Shown here one piece after another: positions 7,165 to 15,539 of a DNA stretch of 64,000 nt (within the stretch, counting starts at the first letter, position 1; every line of letters begins with the position of its first letter). The stretch covers positions 1-64,000 of the forward strand of contig NZ_FMCW01000033.1 in the NCBI RefSeq assembly GCF_900091595.1. Reading direction: 5' to 3'. The position numbers and the translations under genes are program-made. The notes under the pieces were generated by a model, which had not been told where the DNA came from, made no database searches, and was given only the letters and a program-made list of their open reading frames with translations. The stretch comes from Micromonospora haikouensis (GTDB lineage Bacteria > Actinomycetota > Actinomycetes > Mycobacteriales > Micromonosporaceae).

Positions 7165-8736
7165 TCAGCCGTTGGCGGCGACGTCCTCGACCAGGTGCAC
7201 GAGGGTGCGCACCGGCACCCCCGTGCCGCCCTTGGTCCAGTAGCCGGTCGCCTCACCCGAGTGGTAGCTGGGGCCGGCGATGTCGATGTGCGCCCAGGCC
7301 ACGTCGTCGGCGACGAACTCCCGCAGGAACACCCCGCCCTGCAGCATGTGCCCCGCCCGGTCCATCCCGGCGTTGACCTGGGAGATGTCGGCGACGTCCG
7401 AGTCCATGCCCTTGCGCACCTCGTCGGGCAGCGGCATCGGCCAGGCCGGCTCGCCCACCGCGTCGCCGGCCGTCCGGACCCGCTCGCACAGCTCCGGGGT
7501 GCCCATCACGCCGGAGATCCGCTTGCCCAGCGAGATCACCTGACCGCCGGTGAGGGTCGAGGTCTCGAAGAGGTAGTCGGCGCCGTCCTCGCAGGCCCGC
7601 GCGATCGCGTCGCCCAGGATCATCCGGCCCTCGGCGTCGGTGTTGAGCACCTCCACCTTCTTGCCGTTGTACATGGTGATCACGTCGCCCGGCCGGTAGC
7701 TGGTGCCCGACGGCATGTTCTCGGCCATCGGCAGGTAGCCCGTCACCGTCACCGACGGCTTCAGCGCGGCGATCGCCAGCATGGTCGCGCCGACCGCCGC
7801 CGCGCCGCCCATGTCGGACTTCATCTCCCACATGCCCTGCGCCGGCTTGATCGAGATGCCGCCGGTGTCGAAGGTGATGCCCTTGCCGACCAGCGCCACC
7901 CGCTTGCCGCTGCCCCCGCCCTCGGGCGTGTAGGTGAGCTTGACCAGGCGCGGCGGGGCCTCCGAGCCCTGCCCGACGGCCAGGATGCCGCCGTAGCCGC
8001 CCGCCGCCAGCGCCGCCTCGTCGAGCACCTCGACGGCGAGCCCGGCCGCGCGGGCCGCCTCGGCCACCGCGTCGGCGAACACCGGCGGGCGCTGCAGGTT
8101 CGGGGCGGTGTTCACCCAGTCGCGGGTCAGCCGGACCGCGCCGGCCACCGCGTGCGCCCGCTCGATCTCGGCCCGGGCGGTCGCGTCGCCGGCCTCCGGC
8201 ACCGCGACCAGCACCTCGGCGACCGGCTCCCGCCGGGCCGGCTGCGGGCGGGTCTTGTACCCGACGAACCGGTAGCCGCCGAGCAGCGCGCCCTCGGCCA
8301 CCGCGCGCAGCGCGTCGGCGGCGTCGGCGTCGTCGGGCAGCGGCAGGCTCAGCGCCACCCGGCGCGCGCCCGCCAGGGCCCGGACCGCCGAGCCGGCGGC
8401 CCGGCGCAGCGTCTCCGGCGCGGGGGCAGCCCCCGTCGGCTCGGGGCCGAGGCCGACCGCCGCGACCACCGGGGCGGTGACGGTGCCCAGCGTGGCCAGC
8501 TTGATCACCTCGCCCGGTGCCCCGGTCGCGCCGAGCAGCGCCAGCGTCTCGGTGAGCTTGCCGTCGAAGGCGGCGGCGATGCTCTCGGCGCCGCTGGCGA
8601 GCAGCAGCGCCCCGGCGGGGCCGCCGGCGGCGTCCTGCTCCCCGGTCTGGCTGTGCAGGCCGATCACGATGGCGTCGACGGCGAGCTCGGCGGGGTCTGT
8701 GTCGACCAGGCTGAGGGTGGTGCTGGGCGATGTCAC
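7165..8736 (-). CDS. pepA: Leucyl aminopeptidase (M17 family)
   Basis: 523 residues, normal for M17 cytosol aminopeptidases, hexameric two-metal enzymes that remove N-terminal residues from peptides. Metal and active-site motifs are present: VGKGITFDTGGISIKP (Lys/Asp metal ligands), MKSDMGGAAAV, and the diagnostic NTDAEGRMILGDAIA. The N-terminal macro-like domain is seen before residue ~170. The open frame continues to 8898, but the GTG at 8734-8736 has a GGAG site upstream and gives the expected N-terminus. Divergent from gcvT. Confidence 0.92.
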   Translation of the reverse strand: MTSPSTTLSLVDTDPAELAVDAIVIGLHSQTGEQDAAGGPAGALLLASGAESIAAAFDGKLTETLALLGATGAPGEVIKLATLGTVTAPVVAAVGLGPEPTGAAPAPETLRRAAGSAVRALAGARRVALSLPLPDDADAADALRAVAEGALLGGYRFVGYKTRPQPARREPVAEVLVAVPEAGDATARAEIERAHAVAGAVRLTRDWVNTAPNLQRPPVFADAVAEAARAAGLAVEVLDEAALAAGGYGGILAVGQGSEAPPRLVKLTYTPEGGGSGKRVALVGKGITFDTGGISIKPAQGMWEMKSDMGGAAAVGATMLAIAALKPSVTVTGYLPMAENMPSGTSYRPGDVITMYNGKKVEVLNTDAEGRMILGDAIARACEDGADYLFETSTLTGGQVISLGKRISGVMGTPELCERVRTAGDAVGEPAWPMPLPDEVRKGMDSDVADISQVNAGMDRAGHMLQGGVFLREFVADDVAWAHIDIAGPSYHSGEATGYWTKGGTGVPVRTLVHLVEDVAANG

Positions 8737-8887
8737 TGAAGCTACTCCGGGCGGGCCGGGCCGGTCGCGTCGTCGCGTACCGGCGGTGAAGGTCTCCGGC
8801 GGCAACCTACCCGCCGGACGGTGGGCTGTCCCGCCGAACTCCGCCGACGGGGGTCCCGCCGATGCTAACCAGACGTTCAGCCACCGG

Positions 8888-8893
8888 TAAGTT
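8888..8893 (+). promoter_or_regulatory. -10 element of a probable leaderless gcvT transcript
   Basis: TAAGTT ends 7 bases before the gcvT ATG, and there is no purine-rich ribosome site between them. This is the layout of leaderless mRNAs, common in actinobacteria. Confidence 0.45.
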
Positions 8894-8900
8894 GCCACCC

Positions 8901-10031
8901 ATGACCGACGCGACCTCCGACGCCGCCGCGACCCGGCTGCGCCGTTCCCCGCTGCACGAGCGGCACACCGCCCTCGGCGCCAAGTTCGCCCCGTTCGGTG
9001 GCTGGGAGATGCCCCTGGAGTACGCCGGCGGCGGGGTGCTCCGGGAGCACACGGCGGTCCGCACCGGGGTCGGCGTGTTCGACGTGTCGCACCTGGGCAA
9101 GGCGCGGGTCACCGGCCCCGGCGCGGCCGACTTCGTCAACGCCTGCCTCAGCAACGACCTCGGTCGAATCGGCCCCGGCCAGGCGCAATACACCCTGTGC
9201 TGCGACGACGCCACCGGCGGCGTGGTGGACGACATCATCGCCTACCTGCACGCCGACGACCACGTCTTCCTCGTGCCGAACGCCGCGAACACCGCCGAGG
9301 TGGTGCGCCGGCTGCGCGCCGCCGCCCCGGAGCACGTGGTCGTCACCGACGAGCACGATGGGTACGCCGTCCTCGCCGTGCAGGGCCCGCGCTCGGCCGA
9401 GCTGCTCGCCGCGCTGGGCCTGCCCACCGACCACGAATACATGAGCTTCCGCACCGCCACCCTCGCCGACGCCGAGCTGACCGTCTGCCGCACCGGCTAC
9501 ACCGGCGAGCTGGGCTACGAGCTGGTGGTGCCCGCCGGGCACGCCGTCGCCGTCTGGGACGCGCTGACCGCCGCCGGTGCGGCGTACGAGCTGCGGGCCT
9601 GCGGGCTGGCCGCGCGGGACACCCTGCGCACCGAGATGGGCTACCCGCTGCACGGGCAGGACCTGTCGCCGGAGATCACCCCCGTGCAGGCCCGCTCCGG
9701 CTGGGCCGTCGGCTGGGACAAGCCGGCGTTCTGGGGCCGCGACGCGCTGCGCGCCGAGAAGGCCGCCGGCCCCGCGCGTACGCTGCGCGGCCTCGTCGCC
9801 GTCGACCGGGCGATCCCGCGCCCCGGCATGAAGCTCTACGTCGGCGACACCTGCGTCGGCACGGTCACCAGCGGCACCTTCAGCCCGACGCGCAAGCAGG
9901 GCATCGCCCTGGCGCTGCTCGACACGTCCGCCGGCCTCGCCGACGGCGACCGGGTGGACGTCGACATCCGGGGCCGCCGCGCCGCCCTGACCGTCACCCG
10001 CCCCCCGTTCGTGACCCCCTCGGTGCGCTGA
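8901..10031 (+). CDS. gcvT: Aminomethyltransferase, T protein of the glycine cleavage system
   Basis: 376 residues, typical of GcvT. It transfers the methylene group of aminomethylated H protein to tetrahydrofolate, releasing ammonia. Motifs: PLHERHTALGAKFAPFGGWEMPLEY at the N-terminus, GVFDVSHLGK (folate site), CRTGYTGELGYEL, ARDTLRTEMGYPLHGQDL, and the C-terminal VTSGTFSPTRKQGIALAL barrel. The ATG at 8901 is chosen by family start and by the leaderless -10 at 8888. The H and P protein genes are not in the window. It ends 35 bp from the convergent DUF2314-like gene. Confidence 0.93.
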   Translation: MTDATSDAAATRLRRSPLHERHTALGAKFAPFGGWEMPLEYAGGGVLREHTAVRTGVGVFDVSHLGKARVTGPGAADFVNACLSNDLGRIGPGQAQYTLCCDDATGGVVDDIIAYLHADDHVFLVPNAANTAEVVRRLRAAAPEHVVVTDEHDGYAVLAVQGPRSAELLAALGLPTDHEYMSFRTATLADAELTVCRTGYTGELGYELVVPAGHAVAVWDALTAAGAAYELRACGLAARDTLRTEMGYPLHGQDLSPEITPVQARSGWAVGWDKPAFWGRDALRAEKAAGPARTLRGLVAVDRAIPRPGMKLYVGDTCVGTVTSGTFSPTRKQGIALALLDTSAGLADGDRVDVDIRGRRAALTVTRPPFVTPSVR

Positions 10032-10066
10032 GCGTCAGGCGAGGGCCCGCCGGCGTCGGGTGACCG

Positions 10067-11353
10067 TCAGGCCGGGCGTTCCCCGGCGTCGAGGACGGCC
10101 TGGGTCCAGCCGCCCTCGATGACGCCCGTCGCGCCGAGGACGGCCCAGTCGACGACGTCCGCCGCCTCGACCACCACCGGCGCGCCGATGCGCACCGTCG
10201 GGTCGGTGCTGGCGTCGCTGGCGCTCGCGCCGACGATCCGTTCCGGGGCGTCCCACGACGTCACGCCCGCCCACACGTACTCGGGGCCCTCGTCGCCCGG
10301 CAGGCCGTACTTGACCACGAGCTGCGACTCCGCCGGCAGTTGGCCGGCCAGGAACCGGGCCCGCACGTCGTCCAGGCCCTCCCGGGCGGTGGCGATCGCC
10401 CGGCTCATGGCGTCGCCCGGGCGGGCGTAGCGCACGTCCGGCGCGATGCCGTCGAACAGCGTGGCGCAGGCCGCCGCGTAGTACCGCCCGTCCGGGCCCG
10501 GGTGCCCCGGCGGCGGGCGCAGGCTCAGGAACGAGTCGGCCTCCGGGTCGGTGGCCGGGTCCAGCTCCAGCCGCAGCAGCACCGGCGCGGTCGCCCCGTG
10601 CTGCTCCGGGTTGCCGTACGCGACCGCGATGTCGTGCCCGGTGACCGTGGCCAGCACCGGGAGCTGCACGAACGCCGGCACCTCGTCGCCGGCCAGCCCG
10701 TCGGTCCAGGCCCGCAGCAGGCGGCGGGCGGCCCCGGTGAGCACCGCGCCCCAGGCGCGGGTGAGGTGGTCGGGCACCCCCTGGGTCTGCAACTCCAGCA
10801 GCCCGAAGCGGCGCAGCCCCTTCGTGGTGAACCACAGCCCCTCGGCGTCCGAGGAGTAGGGCACCAGCACCCAGTCGACCAGCCGGATCCGCCCCTGGTC
10901 GTCCGGCAGCGACCGCAGCGCCGTGGCCGGGTCGAGGAACTGCAGGCCGAAGACGTCCACCACGTCCCCGCCCGCGCTCTCGGCGACGGCGGCGGCGACC
11001 GCCCGCGCCGCCCACTCGTGCGCGGGCGGCCAGCCCGGCCGGTACTCCGCCTGCACCACCACCAGGTGGGTGGCCGCGGCGAGCCGGTCGAGCTGCTCCT
11101 GGCTCGCCCCGAACGCGGTCAGCAGGTCCGGCGGCAGCGCCGGGAACTCGGCGACCGGCCGGGTGTCCACGCTCATCAGCGGGCTGTCCAGCATCTGCGT
11201 GGCCAGCCCGTACACCGGCTCGGCGAGCCGACCGGCCAGCGCCCGCACGGCCGTCTTCGTGCCGACCTTCGGCAGGCCCACCATCGGCACCAGGTAGGTG
11301 GCGGTGAGCGACTCGGGGACCGGGACGGGCAGGAAGTCGTCGGTGATGAGCAT
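10067..11353 (-). CDS. Uncharacterised protein with DUF2314-like C-terminus
   Basis: 428 residues, soluble, no signal peptide. The first ~230 residues form an alpha/beta region I cannot place (VGLPKVGTKTAVRALAGRL..., then a KGLRRFGLLELQTQG segment resembling domains of DUF4026/DUF4261-like proteins). The last ~110 residues (SRAIATAREGLDDVRARFL..., VKYGLPGDEGPEYVWAGVTSW, GAPVVVEAADVVDW) look like DUF2314, which typically has such a D.GPEY.W..V pattern and a closing V.DW. It lies 65 bp downstream of cobS on the same strand and could be co-transcribed, but nothing links it to cobalamin. Function unknown. Confidence 0.65.
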   Translation of the reverse strand: MLITDDFLPVPVPESLTATYLVPMVGLPKVGTKTAVRALAGRLAEPVYGLATQMLDSPLMSVDTRPVAEFPALPPDLLTAFGASQEQLDRLAAATHLVVVQAEYRPGWPPAHEWAARAVAAAVAESAGGDVVDVFGLQFLDPATALRSLPDDQGRIRLVDWVLVPYSSDAEGLWFTTKGLRRFGLLELQTQGVPDHLTRAWGAVLTGAARRLLRAWTDGLAGDEVPAFVQLPVLATVTGHDIAVAYGNPEQHGATAPVLLRLELDPATDPEADSFLSLRPPPGHPGPDGRYYAAACATLFDGIAPDVRYARPGDAMSRAIATAREGLDDVRARFLAGQLPAESQLVVKYGLPGDEGPEYVWAGVTSWDAPERIVGASASDASTDPTVRIGAPVVVEAADVVDWAVLGATGVIEGGWTQAVLDAGERPA

Positions 11354-11418
11354 GTGGTCCCCTGTCTGCCCCGTGCCGGCCTGTCGCCCGAAACGCTACC
11401 CGCCCCGGCGCGTCCGGA

Positions 11419-12207
11419 TCAGCGGGTCGCCGCCAGCCCCAGGTAGACCAGCGTGGTCACCACCTCCACCGTCGCGCCGAGCACGTCGCCGGTGATGCCG
11501 CCGAGGCGGCGTACCAGGTGGCGCAGCAGCAGCACCGCGACGGCGAGCGCGGCGAGCACGGCGACCGGCCCCTGCCACGGGCGGCCCGGCACGGCGGCTA
11601 CCGCGGCGAGCGCGACGGCGGCCGTGCCGACCCCCGCCGCGACCGGGCCGACGGTGCCCGCGACCAGCGCGCCCAGCCCGTCCGGCCGGGCCGCCGGCAC
11701 GCCGCGCCGGCAGGCCAGGGTGGCCCCGAGCCGCCCGGCCGCCGTCGCCGCCACCACGCCCGCGAGCGCCGCCGGCCACGACCGGGCCACCAGCTCCGCG
11801 AGGGCCGCGGCCTGCACCAGGAGTACGACCACCAGCGCGGCCACCCCGAACGGCCCCACGTCCGGCTTCTTCATGATCTCCAGCGCGGCGGCGCCCCGCC
11901 GGTACGACCCGAGCGCGTCGACGGTGTCGGCGAGCCCGTCCAGGTGCAGGCCCCGGGTGAGCAGCGCGCCCGCCCCGAGGGTCACCGCCGCGGCGACCAG
12001 CGGCGCGGCGACGGCCCCGACGAGCAGCAGCACCCCGGCCAGCGCCGCCCCGAGCAGGGCACCGACCGCCGGGGCGAGCGCCATCGCGGTGCCCGCGGTG
12101 GCGCGGTCGACCCGGCCGGCGCGCACCGGCCAGACGGTGAACGTGGTCAGCGCCAGCCGCAGGCCGTCGCCGGCCCGCCCGCCGCCCGGGTGGGCGTCAG
12201 TCGGCAC
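11419..12207 (-). CDS. cobS: Adenosylcobinamide-GDP ribazoletransferase (cobalamin synthase)
   Basis: 262 residues, a polytopic membrane enzyme joining adenosylcobinamide-GDP with alpha-ribazole (phosphate), the last steps of cobalamin nucleotide-loop assembly. The family motifs are clear: TRGLHLDGLADTVDALGS near residue 85 (acidic metal-binding site), EIMKKPDVGPFGV and C-terminal GGITGDVLGATVE. Hydrophobic helices fill the remainder. The GTG start at 12207 overlaps the end of the upstream CobU-CobT gene by 11 bp, implying translational coupling in one operon. Confidence 0.93.
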   Translation of the reverse strand: MPTDAHPGGGRAGDGLRLALTTFTVWPVRAGRVDRATAGTAMALAPAVGALLGAALAGVLLLVGAVAAPLVAAAVTLGAGALLTRGLHLDGLADTVDALGSYRRGAAALEIMKKPDVGPFGVAALVVVLLVQAAALAELVARSWPAALAGVVAATAAGRLGATLACRRGVPAARPDGLGALVAGTVGPVAAGVGTAAVALAAVAAVPGRPWQGPVAVLAALAVAVLLLRHLVRRLGGITGDVLGATVEVVTTLVYLGLAATR

Positions 12208-14215
12208 GCCGCCCGGCCGGATCCGGCTCCGACCCGGTCGGCTCGGCGGCCCCGGCCGGCGGGGTGGGCACGGCCGGTAGGGCGTGCTCGGCCGGCGGGG
12301 CGTGCTCGGCCGGCGGGGCCGGCTCGGTGGGCGCGGTGGGCGCGGTGGTGGCCGGGCCCGGGCCGGCCGGCTCCGGCTCGACGAACGCCGCCGCGTCCGG
12401 CCCCCCGGCGCTGTCGTCCGCGCCGGCCGCGTCCGCGCTGGCGGCGGTGTCCGCGCCAGCCGCGTCCTGCTGGTCCGGCCGGGCGGGCAGCGCGGCGGCC
12501 AGCGACAGCACCGAGCGCAGCAGCGGCAGCGCGGTCAGCGCGTTCGCCCCCTCGCCGAGGTCGAGCCGCAGGTCCAGCAGGGGATCGAGGCCCAGCACGT
12601 CGGCGGCGAGCCGGACCGCCGGGTGACCGCCGTGGTCGGCCAGCAGGCACCAGTGCCGGGCCTGCCCGGCCAGGTCCCGGCTGACCATGCCGGCGGCCAG
12701 GCCGACCGGGCCGTCCAGCAGCACCGGCAGCCGGCGGGCGGTCGCGCCGAGCAGCACGCCGGTGGCCACCGCGATGTCCCCGCCGCCCAGCTCGGCCAGC
12801 ACGTCCTTGGCGTCGCGGGGCGAACGCCGGGTGCGGTGCAGCGCGTCCCGGACCGCCGCGCAGCGCCGCATCCACGCCGCGTCGTCGATCTCGCCGCCCG
12901 CCGTCACCACCCGGCCGAGCACCGCGGGCGGCTCCGCCCCGGCCGTCGCCGCGAGCACCGCCGCCGCGGCGGCGTCCGTGCCGGCCCCGCACGCCGCCAG
13001 CACCAGCAGCCGTACGCCCGCCTCGGCGGCCTCCTCGGCCAGCCGCCAGCCGTACCGCAGGGCCTGCTCCACCTGCTCGTGGTCCAGGGCCGGCAGTTCC
13101 TCGATGGCCTCGGACGCCGGCGTCTCGACGACCTGGAGGCTCGCGCCGCTCTCGGCGGCGAGCCGGGCCAGCACGCCCTGCCCGGCGCGGGCCTGTGCCG
13201 CCCGCCGGGCCGACTCCCCGGGCGGGGAACCGGCGGCGGCCCCGCCGGCGTGGTCGCCGTGCAGCAGCAGCACCCGCACGCTGTCCCAGGACGCCGGCGT
13301 CGGGGTGCCCTGGGTGGCCGCGGCGAAGCCGACCACCCGTTCCAGCACGCCCAGCCCGGCCCCGGGCACGTCCAGGGTGGCGAGCCGCTCCAGGGCCTGC
13401 GGCCCGGCGTACTCGTCGGGCATCGGCAGTTCCATGCCGGGCTGGATGACCAGGCCCGTGGCGACCACCGGCAGCGCCATCGTCGGCGCCGCCCATGGCA
13501 CGCCGGCCGGCTCCGGTGCCGTGGTCGGGGTCAACACCTCCGGCAGCGCCGCCGCACGGTCGTCGCGTCCACCGCCGGCCGTCGCCGTGGCCGCCGCCTG
13601 CGCCGCCACCGCCGGGACCGTCGCCTGCGTCGCGGTGACCGCCCCGGCCCCCGCGCCCGCGGAGGCGGCGGGGGTCTTGAGCCAGCACGCCTGGCCGGCG
13701 ACCACCAGGACCACCGCGTCGCACGCGTCGGCGACCGCCCGGTTGGCCGCGCCGAGGGCGTCGGTGAACGCCCGACCCAGCGGGGTCGTCGGCACCAGCG
13801 ACAGCCCCACCTCGGGGCTCACCACCACCAGTCGCGCCGGGCAGGCCCGCACCGCGTCGGCCAGCTCGGCGACGGTCGCCGTGTCGTCCGCCGGCTGGTG
13901 GGCCGGATCCAGCAGCACGGTCACCCAGCCGCCGAGGTCGTCGACGAGCAGCGTCTCGTTCGGCCGCGCCGACGCGACGACGTCGGCCAGCCGGCGCGGA
14001 TCGTCGGCGGTCTCCTCCGTGGTCCAACCGCCCGGCCGCCGGTCGCGATGGGCCTTCAGGCGGGCCGCCCACTCGGCGTCGGTCGGGTCGCCGGCAGCCG
14101 ACGTCGCCACGTAGCGGACCGTGGGCGCCTCGGCGACCAGGGACTCCGCGAACTCGGACTTGCCGGAGCGGATCCCGCCGAGCACCAGGACCGTGTTCCA
14201 CCCGTCAACGGACAT
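12197..14215 (-). CDS. cobUT: CobU-CobT fusion: adenosylcobinamide kinase/guanylyltransferase plus DMB phosphoribosyltransferase
   Basis: 672 residues carrying two normally separate cobalamin enzymes. Residues 1-~180 are CobU: P-loop GGIRSGKSEFAESL (phosphorylates and guanylylates cobinamide), VRYVATSA, LLVDDLGGW and VVVSPEVGLSLVP. After an Ala/Pro linker, residues ~230-570 match CobT (nicotinate-nucleotide:dimethylbenzimidazole phosphoribosyltransferase): VLGRVVTAGGEIDDA, LAELGGGDIAVATGVLLGA, and DLRLDLGEGANALTALPLL with the catalytic Glu. The last ~95 residues are an Ala/Pro/Asp-rich, probably disordered tail with repeated PPAEHA units. All activities feed CobS, whose gene overlaps by 11 bp. 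The CobT part has several variations in its middle, so activity of that domain is likely but not certain. Confidence 0.88.
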   Translation of the reverse strand: MSVDGWNTVLVLGGIRSGKSEFAESLVAEAPTVRYVATSAAGDPTDAEWAARLKAHRDRRPGGWTTEETADDPRRLADVVASARPNETLLVDDLGGWVTVLLDPAHQPADDTATVAELADAVRACPARLVVVSPEVGLSLVPTTPLGRAFTDALGAANRAVADACDAVVLVVAGQACWLKTPAASAGAGAGAVTATQATVPAVAAQAAATATAGGGRDDRAAALPEVLTPTTAPEPAGVPWAAPTMALPVVATGLVIQPGMELPMPDEYAGPQALERLATLDVPGAGLGVLERVVGFAAATQGTPTPASWDSVRVLLLHGDHAGGAAAGSPPGESARRAAQARAGQGVLARLAAESGASLQVVETPASEAIEELPALDHEQVEQALRYGWRLAEEAAEAGVRLLVLAACGAGTDAAAAAVLAATAGAEPPAVLGRVVTAGGEIDDAAWMRRCAAVRDALHRTRRSPRDAKDVLAELGGGDIAVATGVLLGATARRLPVLLDGPVGLAAGMVSRDLAGQARHWCLLADHGGHPAVRLAADVLGLDPLLDLRLDLGEGANALTALPLLRSVLSLAAALPARPDQQDAAGADTAASADAAGADDSAGGPDAAAFVEPEPAGPGPATTAPTAPTEPAPPAEHAPPAEHALPAVPTPPAGAAEPTGSEPDPAGRRAD

Positions 14216-14444
14216 GCCCCGTACCTTAAGGCCGCCGTGGCCCGCGCCGCCGGTCGGCCCGCGCCGGTGACCACGGTTCGGGCGGCCGGGCCGGGGCGGT
14301 CCCGGGTGGGCCCGCCGCCGCGCGGCCCGGCCGAACAGCGGCCGGCGGCGGTGCCCGGTGGAGCGGCGGGCCGTCCGGCACGGGGCCGACTACGCTTGCG
14401 GGGGTTCGTCCCAGGAGGACTTCAGCGGCGAGGGGAGACGCGGC

Positions 14445-14645
14445 ATGGCGTGGAGCTGGCGGTACGAGGGCGCGGACGGCGCGGCGGCCGAGGGGCCGAC
14501 GGAGACGTTCGGGAGCCAGGCGGACGCCGAGTCCTGGATCGGCCAGACCTGGCGGGAGCTCGCGGCATCCGGCGTCACGACGGTCACGCTCGTCGAGGAC
14601 GACCGGGTGGAATACCGGATGAGCCTCCAGCCCCCGGCCGAGTGA
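14445..14645 (+). CDS. Small conserved actinobacterial protein
   Basis: 66 residues from an ATG at 14445 with an AGGGGAG ribosome site 7 bases upstream (an earlier in-frame start at 14358 has none). The sequence starts MAWSWRYEGADG and continues with a probable two-strand/helix fold: FGSQADAESWIGQTWRELAASGV, then TVTLVEDDRVEYRMSLQP. Soluble and acidic. Such proteins are frequent in actinomycetes and have no known role. Its stop overlaps the ATG of the downstream protease by one base (TGATG), so the two are translationally coupled. Confidence 0.75.
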   Translation: MAWSWRYEGADGAAAEGPTETFGSQADAESWIGQTWRELAASGVTTVTLVEDDRVEYRMSLQPPAE

Positions 14646-15445
14646 TGACGGCGGGCCGTCCGGGCGGCGGCGAGCCGCTGGTGCTCGGGGTGCCCCGGGC
14701 GGCCTTCCGGCCCAGCCCGGTGTTCCTGGCGCTGGTCGCGCTCTTCGCGGTCAGCGGCGTCATGGCCTGGAACCGGTTCGGCAACGTCCGGTTCGACGTG
14801 TTCCTCTTCGTCGTCTCGGGCTGGCTCGTCTCGCTCTGCCTGCACGAGTACGCCCACGCGGTGGTCGCCTACCGGGCCGGGGACCGCGACATCGCCCACC
14901 GGGGCTACCTGACGCTCAACCCGTTCAAGTACACCCACCCGCTGCTGTCGATCGTGCTGCCCGTGGTGGTGGTGCTGCTCGGCGGCATCGGCCTGCCCGG
15001 GGGCGCGGTGTGGGTGGACCGGCACGCCATCCCGGGGCGGCTGCGGCACACCCTGGTCAGCCTCGCCGGCCCGGCCACCAACGTGCTGTTCACCCTCGTG
15101 CTGGTGGCGGTGCTGCGGGTCGGCTTCGGCGGCGGCGGGTCGGTGGAGTTCTGGGCGGGCCTGGCGCTGCTGGCGTTCCTCCAGCTCACCGCCAGCGTGC
15201 TCAACCTGCTGCCGGTGCCCGGGCTCGACGGCGGCAACATGATCCAGCCGTGGCTGAACCCGCAGTGGCGGCGGATGTACGACCTGTTCGCCCCGTTCGG
15301 GTTCATCCTGCTGTTCGCGCTGCTGTGGAACCCGCGCCTCGGCGGCTGGTTCTTCGACGGCGTCTTCGCCGTGGCGGACCTGCTCGGCCTGCCCCCGTGG
15401 CTCTACGCCGCCGGCCTCGACCTGATCCGCTTCTGGCAGGGCTGA
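14645..15445 (+). CDS. Site-2-protease-like (M50) membrane metalloprotease
   Basis: 266 residues, multipass. Intramembrane zinc protease of the M50/S2P class. The zinc motif HEYAH lies in a predicted helix (SLCLHEYAHAVVAYRAGD) and the second catalytic motif LNLLPVPGLDGGN supplies the third ligand Asp, both in the expected order. Other membrane segments are around residues 20-45, 95-115, 135-155 and 210-245. No PDZ domain, so it belongs to the short, CBS/PDZ-free type. Substrates are unknown; M50 proteases usually cleave anti-sigma factors or signal peptides. Coupled to the 66-residue upstream gene; ends in a strong bidirectional terminator. Confidence 0.88.
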   Translation: MTAGRPGGGEPLVLGVPRAAFRPSPVFLALVALFAVSGVMAWNRFGNVRFDVFLFVVSGWLVSLCLHEYAHAVVAYRAGDRDIAHRGYLTLNPFKYTHPLLSIVLPVVVVLLGGIGLPGGAVWVDRHAIPGRLRHTLVSLAGPATNVLFTLVLVAVLRVGFGGGGSVEFWAGLALLAFLQLTASVLNLLPVPGLDGGNMIQPWLNPQWRRMYDLFAPFGFILLFALLWNPRLGGWFFDGVFAVADLLGLPPWLYAAGLDLIRFWQG

Positions 15446-15497
15446 CCCGCCCGCCCGCGCACGACGGCGGCGGGGCCGGTCCCACCTTCCCGGCGGG

Positions 15498-15534
15498 CCC
15501 GGTCCGGCCGGCGCGCCACGCCGGCCGGACCGGG
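15498..15534. terminator. Bidirectional terminator
   Basis: Perfect 16-bp stem (15498-15513 with 15519-15534), 5-base loop cgcca, between the convergent M50 protease and aldo-keto reductase genes. Confidence 0.85.
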
Positions 15535-15539
15535 ACGCC

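Noticed and set aside
14216..14444. Possible cobalamin riboswitch ahead of the cob operon
   Set aside because: I looked for the conserved B12-box pattern on the minus strand and did not see it; only GC-rich inverted repeats are present.
12284..14640. Long plus-strand frame upstream of the M50 protease
   Set aside because: It is antisense to the cobUT fusion. The protease start at 14645 has family homology and coupling, and nothing before it does.
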